Below, one piece after another: positions 1-7,015 of a stretch of 24,275 nucleotides of DNA. Made by a program: the position numbers and the translations under genes. Source of the DNA: Capsulimonas sp039928515 (GTDB taxonomy: Bacteria > Armatimonadota > Armatimonadia > Armatimonadales > Capsulimonadaceae); assembly GCF_039928515.1 (NCBI RefSeq), contig NZ_JBDSSZ010000339.1, one strand, 5' to 3'. Position 1 is the first letter of the stretch. Every line of letters starts with the position of its first letter. Under the pieces are notes generated by a model. The model did no database searches, was not told the DNA's origin, and saw only the letters and a list, made by a program, of their open reading frames with translations.

Positions 1-51
1 CCCCGCGACTACGTCCTCAAGACCCTCAGTAAATTCCTTATCGTCTGCCAT
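1..51 (-). CDS. gltA: Probable citrate synthase, N-terminal fragment (cut by window edge)
   Basis: Seventeen codons are readable leftward from an ATG at 51, translating as MADDKEFTEGLEDVVAG. The GLE-x-VVA pattern is typical of the first residues of the citrate synthase / 2-methylcitrate synthase family, the enzymes that condense oxaloacetate with an acyl-CoA in the TCA or methylcitrate cycle. The start is supported by a purine-rich ribosome site (GAGGAAGG) about 10 nt upstream and by a good promoter further upstream at 146-174. The rest of the gene lies outside the window, so citrate and methylcitrate synthase cannot be separated. The call rests on a short motif and is an inference. Confidence 0.65.
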   Translation of the reverse strand, partial: MADDKEFTEGLEDVVAG

Positions 52-94
52 CTAGGGTGAACCTTCCTCGCTGAAAATTTGTTGCGGCCGGGGC

Positions 95-116
95 GCGCGC
101 CGCTCACGCGGCGCGC
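95..116 (-). other. GC-rich hairpin in the citrate synthase leader
   Basis: GCGCGCCGC and GCGGCGCGC form a 9-bp all-GC stem closed by a 4-nt loop. It sits within the predicted 5' UTR between promoter and ribosome site. No T-run follows on either strand, so it is not an intrinsic terminator. It may affect mRNA stability or translation, but its role is unknown. Confidence 0.5.
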
Positions 117-145
117 CGGGGCGTGCGCCGGGCCGAGAGCACCAT

Positions 146-174
146 ATTCTACCAGTTTTACAAACCGAAGTCAA
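146..174 (-). promoter_or_regulatory. Sigma-70-type promoter for the citrate synthase-like gene
   Basis: On the minus strand TTGACT (174-169) is followed by a 17-nt spacer and TAGAAT (151-146). This predicts transcription starting near 139 and an 88-nt leader. The leader contains a very GC-rich hairpin (arms 95-103 and 108-116, loop 104-107) between the start site and the ribosome site. Confidence 0.7.
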
Positions 175-247
175 ACATGTCTCTGGGCGGAACCATGTGT
201 TTCCTTGATGTGAAATTGTGGGTGGCTCAGCAGGCTTGAGAAACGTC

Positions 248-407
248 TGTCGCTCATGTCCCACAGCAAAAGCAATGGTCTAATCAGGGGTAAGACAGCT
301 GAAGCAGGCTGCGGAGTCAGGAATGGCGTTTGTCATAATCCGCCAGTCGGCTTGAGCCGCCTTCCCCTTGATTAGACCACTGCTTTAGCTGTGGGACATG
401 AGCGACA
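248..407. repeat. Long imperfect palindrome (copy 1 of a dispersed hairpin element)
   Basis: The left end TGTCGCTCATGTCCCACAGC is matched perfectly by its reverse complement at 388-407, and complementarity continues inward with few mismatches to a central tip near 325-335. The 136-bp core (260-395), read on the minus strand, aligns end to end with a second copy at 13551-13687. By hand alignment there are about 17 differences in 137 columns. The outer 12 bp on each side (248-259 and 396-407) pair with each other but are not shared with copy 2. No coding potential is evident. It resembles a MITE or REP-type element, or a structured RNA. It lies between the divergent citrate synthase-like and cytochrome genes. 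Confidence 0.85.
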
Positions 408-575
408 AAACGCGCTCGCTTGTGAATAAAATCGCACGTCCAAATGCAGGAAATGCGGCGGCCGTTCGGTAATTTAAGATCGCTGTGCGTGGCGGCGAAC
501 CTTCCGGCTGTCCGCTGCGTCTTAAGGTTGATCCGCTCGCTTGACAGGATCCCTTATTCACAGCAGGAGAACCCT

Positions 576-1625
576 ATGAAGTCCCGCTCCCTCGCCGCTT
601 TTGTCTCCATCGCCGCCCCAGTTGTTTTGATCTCTGCGGCCCTGACCACGCGTCCTCTGCCGGCCGCCGAAAAAGCGCCCGAAGCCGCCGGTGGCGCTCA
701 GGGCGCGACACAGTGGAAGTCGCTTTACGCCGAGAAGTGTTCTGCCTGCCACAATCTGCCCAAGCCCGAGGAAAAGGCGATGACGCGCGGGGAATGGCAG
801 CGGACGGTCAATCGGATGCTGACCAAATACAAAGCCAGCGACTCGATTTCGCCCACGGAGGCCGCGCATATCGTGGACTATCTGGCGACCTTCGCGCCCA
901 AGCCCGGCGGAAACTCAGCCGACCCCTGGGGCGTCGATCGCGCCGATGTCTGGGGCTCCGTTCCCAGCGCCACGCGCGTTCTGAACTTCGAAGGAACGGC
1001 GCCCATGTCCGCCGTCAACCCGGTCGGCGCCGGGACGGTCTCCAAGTGGCGTGTCGTCGCGGACAGCCAGTCGCCGAACGGCGGCGCCGTCCAGGTCTCC
1101 TCCATCGGAGCCAAACCGGGCAAGTTCGCCCTTCTCGCCGCACAGGGAACGTCGGGCCGCGATGTGGATGTGCGCGTCCGCTTCAAGATCGTCAGCGGCA
1201 AGAGCAGCCCGGCCGTCGGCGTGGCCTTCGGCGTTCTGGACCCGACCCATTACTCCGTGCTTCGCTACGATCAGGCGCACAACGATCTCGCCTTAATTTT
1301 AATCAATGGAGACGTTCACACGACGCTGCAAAAAACGATCCTTTCGGGCGAGCCCACTCCGACGGCGCCGCAGCCCGGAAAGCCGGCGCCTGCCCCCGCG
1401 CCCTCCCTTGCGATTGCGCAGAACCAGTGGCATACATTGCGCGTGTCCGTCCGGGACGGCCAGGTGCGCGGCTGGATCGACATGAACAAGCGGCTCGCCG
1501 CACAGGACGAGGGATACAAAGGCGGCAAAGTTGCGCTCTGGTCCCAGGGCGACACGACAGCTTCCTTCGATGACTGGACAATCGACGTTTACGATGCGTC
1601 GCCGGCGGCAAAACCGGCGTCTTAA
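576..1625 (+). CDS. Secreted mono-heme cytochrome c fused to a concanavalin-like domain
   Basis: The 350-residue product starts at ATG 576, chosen because AGGAGA lies 6 nt upstream. An ATG at 444 would only prepend an unlikely leader. Residues 1-30 form a signal peptide (basic start, hydrophobic core, then LPAAE). A CSACH heme-binding motif follows near residue 57 in a short c-type cytochrome domain of roughly 80 residues. After a Gly/Pro linker, residues 120-340 form a beta-rich region (for example VDVRVRFKIVSG, HTLRVSVRDGQVRGWID, VALWSQGDTTASFDDW) that resembles laminin-G/DUF1080-like jelly-roll modules found in sugar-processing proteins. A Pro/Ala-rich insert occurs near residue 270. A periplasmic electron-transfer protein that also binds a ligand is the likely role, but no substrate can be named. 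Confidence 0.75.
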   Translation: MKSRSLAAFVSIAAPVVLISAALTTRPLPAAEKAPEAAGGAQGATQWKSLYAEKCSACHNLPKPEEKAMTRGEWQRTVNRMLTKYKASDSISPTEAAHIVDYLATFAPKPGGNSADPWGVDRADVWGSVPSATRVLNFEGTAPMSAVNPVGAGTVSKWRVVADSQSPNGGAVQVSSIGAKPGKFALLAAQGTSGRDVDVRVRFKIVSGKSSPAVGVAFGVLDPTHYSVLRYDQAHNDLALILINGDVHTTLQKTILSGEPTPTAPQPGKPAPAPAPSLAIAQNQWHTLRVSVRDGQVRGWIDMNKRLAAQDEGYKGGKVALWSQGDTTASFDDWTIDVYDASPAAKPAS

Positions 1626-1634
1626 CTCTCAATT

Positions 1635-2147
1635 ATGACCATTCCGACTGCTATCAACGAAGCGCCGAACGGGCCGGTCCAGCTCTTGACTGACTCCAAA
1701 AAAGAGAAGTTCCGGCTCGACTACAATGGCGCATCTATCTTCCAGGGCTCCGTCAAGGTGCGCCGCGCCGACGCCGACCTGTCGCTCAAGGACGCCAACG
1801 TGCGCCTTTTCGTCCTGTCAAAATACGACGGCTGGGATGTCGTTACCCAGACGATTCGCGTCGGCGTCATCGGCGCCCTGGACGGCGATTTGATCCTTCT
1901 CAAAGGCGTCCTTCCGGAAACCCTCGGAGGAATGCTGTGTCGCTCCGAAGAACCTGCCACTCCCCCCGAACCCGTGGAGACCGATGCGACAGCATTCTAT
2001 TGTATCGACCACGATTGGCTGCTTTCGGTGGACGAGGGGGCCGTAGGGGCGTTCGTCACGGCGCCCAGCGGCAAGACAAAGATGGAATTCGTGGGCGATA
2101 TCGTTTTGAGGTTTCGGCCCTGGTATGGGGCGCGGCACTGTCGATAG
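1635..2147 (+). CDS. Hypothetical protein, 170 aa
   Basis: This open frame begins 9 nt after the cytochrome stop codon and has the same codon character as its neighbours, so it is probably co-transcribed. There is no clear ribosome site before the ATG, so translation may be coupled to the upstream gene. The product is soluble with no signal peptide or membrane segment. It looks beta-rich, with alternating hydrophobic stretches such as VRLFVLSKYDGWDVVTQTI, and has a Pro/Glu-rich loop near residue 110. I do not recognise the family. The link to the cytochrome or to the following oxidoreductase is positional only. Confidence 0.6.
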   Translation: MTIPTAINEAPNGPVQLLTDSKKEKFRLDYNGASIFQGSVKVRRADADLSLKDANVRLFVLSKYDGWDVVTQTIRVGVIGALDGDLILLKGVLPETLGGMLCRSEEPATPPEPVETDATAFYCIDHDWLLSVDEGAVGAFVTAPSGKTKMEFVGDIVLRFRPWYGARHCR

Positions 2148-2186
2148 GTCTCTAATCTGCACAACTCAACTCAAGGAGACAAACAT

Positions 2187-3197
2187 TTGGCGATGAAGGC
2201 GTTGTTGGTCGGCGCGGGCGGCATGGGGCGCGCCTGGGGCCGGAATTTAGTCGAACATGGCGATGTGGAGCTGGCGGGATGGGTGGATATCAACGCGTCT
2301 GCTGCGGCGGAAGCTGCGGAGCAATTGCGCTTAACGTCAGCTTTCACCGGCGACGATCTCGTCAAAGCCATCTCAGAAGTAAAACCGGACTTCATCGTGG
2401 ACGTGACAATCCCCGAGGCGCACCGCGATGTTACTCTGACGGCGCTCGCGGCGGGCGTTCCCGTTTTAGGAGAAAAGCCGATGGCGGCGTCCATGGAGCA
2501 GGCGCGCGAGATGGTCGCAGCGTCCGAAGCAAGCGGCAAGCTCTATATGGTCAGCCAGAGCCGTCGCTATGACGCCCGTCTCCACGCCTTTCGTCAGCTT
2601 ATCGTCGAACAAGCCGGCGGCGAGCTGGGTGTTTTGAACTCCGACTTCTACATCGGCGCGCACTTCGGCGGATTTCGCGACGAAATGCCTAGCCCCTTAG
2701 TACTGGATATGGCGATCCATACGTTTGACGCCGCCCGCTATCTGAGCGGCGCCGATCCTGTCGCCGTGTACTGTGAAGAATTCAACCCTGGATGGAGCTG
2801 GTACAAAGGTGACGCCTGCGCCACCGCGATCTTTGAAATGACCGGCGGCCTTCGCTACACCTATCGCGGCAGCTGGTGCAGCGAGGGCGCCGCAACAAGC
2901 TGGGAAGGCGAATGGCGCGCAGTCGGCCCGCACGGAACGGCGATCTGGGACGGCGAGCACGCTCCCAGCGCGGACATCGTCGTGGAAGCCGCCGGCTTCT
3001 TCTCCAAGACGGAGTCACTCCAATCTGAGGTCGATCAGAACTACGCCGGAGGTATTGCCGGCTCGCTGCGGAATTTTTTGCACGCGCTGCGCACCGGCGA
3101 GACGCCGATGGGCGAGTGCCACGACAACATCAAGAGTCTGGGAATGGTGTTTGGGGCGATGGAGTCGGCGCGGACGGGGCAAAGAGTGCGGCTGTGA
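2187..3197 (+). CDS. Gfo/Idh/MocA family NAD(P)-dependent oxidoreductase
   Basis: The 336-residue protein has the Rossmann nucleotide-binding motif GAGGMG at residues 9-14 and the family's EKP motif near residue 96 (VLGEKPMA), whose lysine is catalytic in characterised members. The C-terminal half carries the alpha/beta substrate-binding domain, including the LDMAIHTFDAARYL segment typical of the family. The length is normal. TTG 2187 is preferred because AAGGAG sits 8 nt upstream; ATG 2193 is the alternative and removes two residues. Members oxidise or reduce sugars, inositols and related polyols. The exact substrate cannot be read from sequence. It follows the unknown gene by 39 nt and may share its transcript. 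Confidence 0.9.
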   Translation: MAMKALLVGAGGMGRAWGRNLVEHGDVELAGWVDINASAAAEAAEQLRLTSAFTGDDLVKAISEVKPDFIVDVTIPEAHRDVTLTALAAGVPVLGEKPMAASMEQAREMVAASEASGKLYMVSQSRRYDARLHAFRQLIVEQAGGELGVLNSDFYIGAHFGGFRDEMPSPLVLDMAIHTFDAARYLSGADPVAVYCEEFNPGWSWYKGDACATAIFEMTGGLRYTYRGSWCSEGAATSWEGEWRAVGPHGTAIWDGEHAPSADIVVEAAGFFSKTESLQSEVDQNYAGGIAGSLRNFLHALRTGETPMGECHDNIKSLGMVFGAMESARTGQRVRL

Positions 3198-3221
3198 AGA
3201 GTTCGGTCGCCGTTCCGGGTT

Positions 3222-3265
3222 CTACCCACCCCGGCCTTCGGCCACCCCTCCCGCGACGGGAAGGG
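3222..3265 (+). repeat. REP-like repeat, copy A (inverted relative to copy B)
   Basis: This 44-nt unit begins CTACCCACCCCGGCC and contains two small hairpins (GGCCTTCGGCC and CCCGCGACGGG). It matches the reverse complement of 3383-3428 apart from two single-base indels and two substitutions. It lies 24 nt after the oxidoreductase stop, between two convergent genes. The spacer up to 3342 also holds CCCC/GGGG pairings and otherwise nothing recognisable. Confidence 0.8.
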
Positions 3266-3342
3266 ACGCCCCCTGGCCCCAAGGGGTGTAAGAACTCAAA
3301 TACGATTGCGTAGCAAAACCAAAACTTCGTCACGACACTAAT

Positions 3343-4185
3343 CTATGGTCTGCTCCCCCTGTGTGGAGCGGGTGGCGTCTTGCCCTTCCCGCTGCGGGAG
3401 GGGTGGCCCGAAGGGCCGGGGTGGGTAGTACGCGCCGTTGTCTGATAACCCCGCTGCCGTAATATCTCAAACGCAAAGATCGCCGCTGCGGCCGCCGTGC
3501 CCAGGGAATGGGCGGTGGCGCGAGCGTAGGGGATTTCTAATTGCATATCGGCGCGGTCTTGGAATGAGCGCGTCACGCCGCGCTTTTCTCCGCCGATGAG
3601 CAGAAACAAGGGCCGGGTCAAGTCGTTTTCGTAGAGAGGCCGTGAGCCGGGGCCGTCACCGGCGCAGGCGATTAAGTAACCGGCGGCTTTGAATGCATTG
3701 GCGGCGTCTTCGGCGGTTTCAGCAATCGCCGTTGGAATCAGCTCCGAAGCGCCTGCCGAGGCGCGGGCGACGATGCCCGCCGCGCTCATCCAGTTTCTCG
3801 GACGAACCACCAGACCGCTCGCGCCCGCCGCATATAGCGAACGGATCGATGCGGCGAAGTTGAACGGGTCTTCCACGCCGTCAATCATCACACACCACCC
3901 ACGTTTGTCACCACTCGAAATCAAATCCTCTAGAGGCGCAAATCGGCGTTCGCCCACGCTGGCGATGACGCCGCCATGTGTCTTGCCGGTGACATAGGCG
4001 TCCAGCGCCTCTTCGGTCGTGCGTTTGAAGGGAATGCCGATCCGCTGGGCGTCCTGCTCCAGACGCCGAATGTTGGGATCGTTTTTGCCTTCACGGATGG
4101 CGATGAAGTGAATAGGGCGGCTGCCTGAGCGAAGCGCTGCTGCGACAGAGATGGCGCCTTCTAAAATTGCGTTTTCGGTTTCCAT
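3343..4185 (-). CDS. TrmH/SpoU (SPOUT)-family RNA 2'-O-methyltransferase
   Basis: The 280-residue protein shows SPOUT motif 1 at 102-116 (DGVEDPFNFAASIRS, with the conserved N and R), motif 2 at 195-205 (LLIGGEKRGV, in place of the usual GNE-x-x-G) and motif 3 at 227-243 (SLGTAAAAAIFAFE). Motif 3 lacks the asparagine of the common SLN-V-S form. Family members use SAM to methylate a ribose 2'-OH in rRNA or tRNA. An N-terminal substrate-binding region spans residues 1-90. The fold ends near residue 250. The last ~27 residues (THPGPSGHPSRSG...) are encoded by repeat copy B and its flank, so they are probably an acquired tail. The start at 4185 is the first codon after an in-frame stop, with only a weak ribosome site. 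The RNA target is unknown. Confidence 0.85.
   Translation of the reverse strand: METENAILEGAISVAAALRSGSRPIHFIAIREGKNDPNIRRLEQDAQRIGIPFKRTTEEALDAYVTGKTHGGVIASVGERRFAPLEDLISSGDKRGWCVMIDGVEDPFNFAASIRSLYAAGASGLVVRPRNWMSAAGIVARASAGASELIPTAIAETAEDAANAFKAAGYLIACAGDGPGSRPLYENDLTRPLFLLIGGEKRGVTRSFQDRADMQLEIPYARATAHSLGTAAAAAIFAFEILRQRGYQTTARTTHPGPSGHPSRSGKGKTPPAPHRGSRP
3383..3428 (-). repeat. REP-like repeat, copy B, inside the 3' end of the methyltransferase gene
   Basis: Read on the minus strand this 46-nt unit begins CTACCCACCCCGGCCC and contains GGCCCTTCGGGCC and CCCGCAGCGGG hairpins. It is the inverted partner of 3222-3265, and together they could form a large stem. It supplies coding sequence for the C-terminal tail of the methyltransferase. 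Confidence 0.8.
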
Positions 4186-4246
4186 GGTTATGCGATCTTT
4201 GCGCGGATGAGGGGTAGGGGCAGTTTACCTGATTTTGGCGAAAAAC

Positions 4247-4278
4247 AAAAAAAGCGCCGCGATCTTTCGATCGCGGCG
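4247..4278 (-). terminator. Intrinsic terminator of the candidate small RNA
   Basis: On the minus strand a perfect 10-bp stem (CGCCGCGATC / GATCGCGGCG, arms 4278-4269 and 4264-4255) closes on a GAAA tetraloop. It is followed by C, seven T, G and five more T. The plus strand has no T-run, so it works leftward only. Confidence 0.85.
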
Positions 4279-4325
4279 TAAAGTTGGGGATGAGCAATGG
4301 AAGGTCATAACAACCTTAAGCCACG
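4247..4325 (-). ncRNA. Candidate Pho-regulated small RNA, about 78 nt
   Basis: A promoter at 4331-4385 points leftward, and a strong intrinsic terminator ends at about 4247, so a transcript of roughly 78 nt starting near 4325 is predicted. Its 5' part can form a 5-bp hairpin (arms 4317-4313 and 4305-4301). A single-stranded, C/U-rich middle (4300-4279) follows, and then the terminator stem with a GAAA loop and U-tract. This single-stranded middle plus terminator is the common layout of trans-acting bacterial sRNAs. An ATG at 4307 with AAGG upstream opens a 27-codon frame, but that frame runs through the terminator, so a small protein is less likely. The element could instead be a leader or attenuator of the downstream methyltransferase gene, whose start lies 62 nt beyond the terminator. 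Confidence 0.6.
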
Positions 4326-4330
4326 ACCCT

Positions 4331-4385
4331 ATTATGCCGCCCGGTTGTTAAGTGAACATTAAGCGCGGATTAAGTTTCCATTAAG
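4331..4385 (-). promoter_or_regulatory. Four-unit Pho-box-like promoter
   Basis: On the plus strand TTAAG occurs at 4348, 4359, 4370 and 4381, exactly 11 bp apart. Read leftward these are CTTAAT three times and then CTTAAC. Ten nt after the last unit lies CATAAT (4336-4331), a near-consensus -10. Tandem direct repeats with an 11-bp period, standing in for the -35 and ending about 10 nt from the -10, are the hallmark of PhoB/PhoP-type response-regulator promoters. The cyanobacterial Pho box also contains CTTAAC. The porin-pst promoter at 14613-14645 has the same units and spacing. Confidence 0.7.
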
Positions 4386-4488
4386 CACTGCGATTCAAGC
4401 AAACGAGCCATTATGCCGATAATCCCTTCAGAGCAGTCTATAAACGCGCTCTCAATTTTTGATTAGCGCAGAGAATAGAAGGATAAAT

Positions 4489-6327
4489 ATGGCGTCGACA
4501 CACACTCCCCAGCAGAAGACGTTCCAAATCGTGGAGGCAGAGCAGCGAATGGACCGCTTGCTCATCAACCTCTTGTGGGGTCACTTCGTCGTCGCTCTTT
4601 TTCTGAGCGGGTGGTATCACACGATGGCGGCGGCGCTGATGATCGGGCTGCCCGCCGTCCTGGTTCCGTTTTTCCTCTCTCGCGTTTGCCCTGGCGCAGT
4701 CGTCACGCGATGCTGCATTGGCGTTGCTCTTATGATCTACTCGGCGCTGTTTATCCAGCAAACGCACGGATTGTCGGAGATGCATTTTCACATCTTCAGC
4801 GCGCTCGCATTTTTGCTCGCGTATCGTGACTGGCGGCCGATTGTCGCGGCGGCGGGCGCAGTCGCCATCCACCATGTCGCCTTCGCAATCTGCCAAACGG
4901 TGGGGCTGCCGATTTATGTTTACAGCGGTGAAAGCATCGGAATTATTCTGAGAACGGCGATCCATGCGTCGTTCGTCGTTTTTGAGACGAGCGTGCTGGT
5001 CGTGCTGGCCGTCGATATGCGGCGGGAATGGCGCGTGGCCGAACAGCTTGGCGATATCGCGCGAACGCTTGGGGACGGGCGGCTGGCGCAGAACAACCTG
5101 ACCGTGCGTCTGACGGGCGCTGTCGACGGCCCGCTGGCGGGCGTGCGGCAGTCCGTGAACACCATGCTGGAGCGTGTGTCGGACACAGTGCGCGCCACAC
5201 GGCGAGATGTGGACTTAATGGTGGCGCGCGCCGCGGAGACTGTAGGGGCGGCGGCGGGCGTGAGGACTGGCGGAGAAGCCATCCAGCAGTCCGTGCAGGG
5301 TGTCGCCGACGGCGCGCGAAATCAGGCGCGTTTGGCGGAAGAAGCCTGTCGCGAAATCCTGGAAGCCGCCGCGATGGCGGGAGATATCTCGTCGGAAGCC
5401 GCAATTCAGACAGAGCAAACGCAGGCGATGATGCAATCGGTGCTCGATCTTTGCGCCCAGGCGGCTTCGGTGAATGAGGCGACGGCCGAGGAAGTGACGG
5501 CGGCGCAGGCGGCCCAGGTGTCGGCGGATCGTGCGGTCGCCGTGGTGCGCGCCAGCGCCGATCTGACCAAGGCGGCGGTTGAGAAGGTCGCGGAGAAACT
5601 GGACCAGCTTGGAGCAGGCTCCGTCGGGATCGGTCAATTCGCGGAAACGATCGGTCATATCTCCTCACAAACAAACCTCCTCGCCCTGAACGCCGCAATT
5701 GAAGCGGCCCGCGCTGGCGAACATGGACGCGGTTTCGCCGTGGTCGCCGAGGAAGTGCGCAAACTGGCGGACCAATCGGCGCAGGCCGCCCGGCAGATCG
5801 ATGAACTTGTCGGCAATATGACGCGTGAGATCGCCGATGTTCTGATTGTCACCTCAAGAAATGCCGGGCATGACAGCGACTTCGACCGCGTCCTTGCGAT
5901 GGCCGTGGAAGTCGTGGAAGCGGGCGAGACGACTTCGGAGCTGGCCTCGCGGATCCGGGAGCTGGCTTTGCGCAACAAGAGCGCGACGGAGCGGATCGAT
6001 ATTGGCGGCAAGGGCCTCTCAGCCAGCATCGATCAGCTTCACCGTCAGTTCGCCGCCCACAACGAAGCGGCCGCGCGCATGGTGGGGCAGGTCGAAGGAA
6101 CCAGCGCAACGATCCGGGAGATCGCCCGGATCGGCGGAGAAGCAAGCGACGCGGCTCAGCATGTCGGGCTGATCGTCGGCGAGCAGCTGCACACGCTCGG
6201 CCATGTTTCTTCCATCGCGCGACTCGTTTCCGAGGCCGCCGTCGAGACGAGCGCTTCGCTGCGCCAGTTCCAGGTCGATGAGGAAGAGGAAAGCGCCCAG
6301 CCGAATGCGCGCTTGAAAGCGGCTTGA
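4489..6327 (+). CDS. Methyl-accepting chemotaxis protein with a multi-helix membrane sensor
   Basis: ATG 4489 has AAGGA 5 nt upstream; a TTG at 4459 is rejected. The 612-residue protein starts with about six membrane helices (roughly residues 22-40, 46-64, 70-90, 98-113, 116-136 and 150-176) and has no periplasmic sensor domain. Histidine-rich motifs occur within or beside the helices: HFH at 99-101, YRDWR at 112-116 and HH at 128-129. This pattern is seen in a family of integral-membrane chemoreceptors. The cytoplasmic part contains long coiled coils and the signalling hairpin tip around residues 384-430 (TNLLALNAAIEAARAGEHGR, then FAVVAEEVRKLA), which docks CheW and CheA. The ligand is unknown. 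No other chemotaxis gene is nearby. Candidate -10 elements lie at 4418-4423 and 4439-4444, both weak. Confidence 0.9.
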   Translation: MASTHTPQQKTFQIVEAEQRMDRLLINLLWGHFVVALFLSGWYHTMAAALMIGLPAVLVPFFLSRVCPGAVVTRCCIGVALMIYSALFIQQTHGLSEMHFHIFSALAFLLAYRDWRPIVAAAGAVAIHHVAFAICQTVGLPIYVYSGESIGIILRTAIHASFVVFETSVLVVLAVDMRREWRVAEQLGDIARTLGDGRLAQNNLTVRLTGAVDGPLAGVRQSVNTMLERVSDTVRATRRDVDLMVARAAETVGAAAGVRTGGEAIQQSVQGVADGARNQARLAEEACREILEAAAMAGDISSEAAIQTEQTQAMMQSVLDLCAQAASVNEATAEEVTAAQAAQVSADRAVAVVRASADLTKAAVEKVAEKLDQLGAGSVGIGQFAETIGHISSQTNLLALNAAIEAARAGEHGRGFAVVAEEVRKLADQSAQAARQIDELVGNMTREIADVLIVTSRNAGHDSDFDRVLAMAVEVVEAGETTSELASRIRELALRNKSATERIDIGGKGLSASIDQLHRQFAAHNEAAARMVGQVEGTSATIREIARIGGEASDAAQHVGLIVGEQLHTLGHVSSIARLVSEAAVETSASLRQFQVDEEEESAQPNARLKAA

Positions 6328-6983
6328 TGAACTCACTCGCGATCAAAACTCGGCGTTCCTGGCTTATCGGCGGCGTGATCGGCGCCTGGGCTGTGGGAAC
6401 TGGCGGCGCCTTTTGGAGCTTAGAGGCTCAGTATTTGCGTCCCGTCGCGCGCCCCCGCGGCGCGGCGGTCGCCCAGCCGGACCTAAGACCAAAGCCGCCC
6501 ATCACGTTTCTGACAACGACCAAGGGGATCGTGGATTTGAACTCCCCCGGGGGCGTCACGGTCCTGAACTTCTGGAACGCGCATTGCCCTTGTTCCCGTT
6601 ACATGGAAGCGCATGTCTCCCAGCTACAAAAACAATACGAAGCGCAGGGGGTTCGGTTCGTCACCATCGTCGAAGGCGATGCTGGCCTGGACAGCTCGGA
6701 AGACTTAATCGCGGCCTGGCGTGGGCGCGGCGGCGGAGAGGCGGCGGCCGATCCCGATGGCCGGATTGCACGTTCCTTCGGCGTCTGGGCGGCGCCCGCT
6801 GCGGCGATCGTAGATCGCTCCGGTCATATGTCTTATGTGGGCGCTTATAACGCCGCCCGATTCTGCGACGATCCTCAAACGGCCTGGGCCGCGCAGGCGC
6901 TCGACGCCGTTGTGCGTGGGGCAAAGCCCACACGCGCCAAATCCCTCTTTTTCGGATGCCAGATCCTTTCGCGGCCTCGCTGA
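6327..6983 (+). CDS. Membrane-anchored thioredoxin-fold protein
   Basis: The ATG overlaps the chemoreceptor stop by one base (TGATG), so translation is probably coupled. The 218-residue product has one N-terminal membrane anchor (residues 11-30) and then a thioredoxin-like domain facing the periplasm. The redox motif is unusual: NFWNAHCPCSRY, with C87 and C89 as a CPC pair instead of CxxC. A cis-proline-like segment (WAAPA, near 154-158) and C-terminal YVGAYNAARFCDD and FFGCQ segments add C180 and C211. This overall layout resembles a small redoxin group (DUF6436-like) rather than classic TlpA or ResA. Its coupling to the receptor suggests a link between envelope redox state and taxis, which is only an inference. 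Confidence 0.7.
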   Translation: MNSLAIKTRRSWLIGGVIGAWAVGTGGAFWSLEAQYLRPVARPRGAAVAQPDLRPKPPITFLTTTKGIVDLNSPGGVTVLNFWNAHCPCSRYMEAHVSQLQKQYEAQGVRFVTIVEGDAGLDSSEDLIAAWRGRGGGEAAADPDGRIARSFGVWAAPAAAIVDRSGHMSYVGAYNAARFCDDPQTAWAAQALDAVVRGAKPTRAKSLFFGCQILSRPR

Positions 6984-7015
6984 CGTGGGAACGCCTGCTC
7001 GTCCGCTTCCTCGAA

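Noticed and set aside
1..60. Plus-strand frame ending at TGA 58-60 as the tail of a gene
   Set aside because: The minus-strand reading gives a recognisable citrate synthase start with a ribosome site and promoter.
52..264. Minus-strand open frame of 70 codons
   Set aside because: It overlaps the citrate synthase-like promoter, its GC hairpin and the long palindrome, and its start lies inside the palindrome arm.
241..412. AAACG on both sides of palindrome copy 1 as a target-site duplication
   Set aside because: Five bases at slightly different distances are not convincing, and copy 2 shows no such duplication.
4226..4309. 27-codon frame starting at ATG 4307 inside the candidate small RNA
   Set aside because: It has a weak AAGG upstream but runs through the terminator stem and U-tract, so most transcripts would lack its stop codon.
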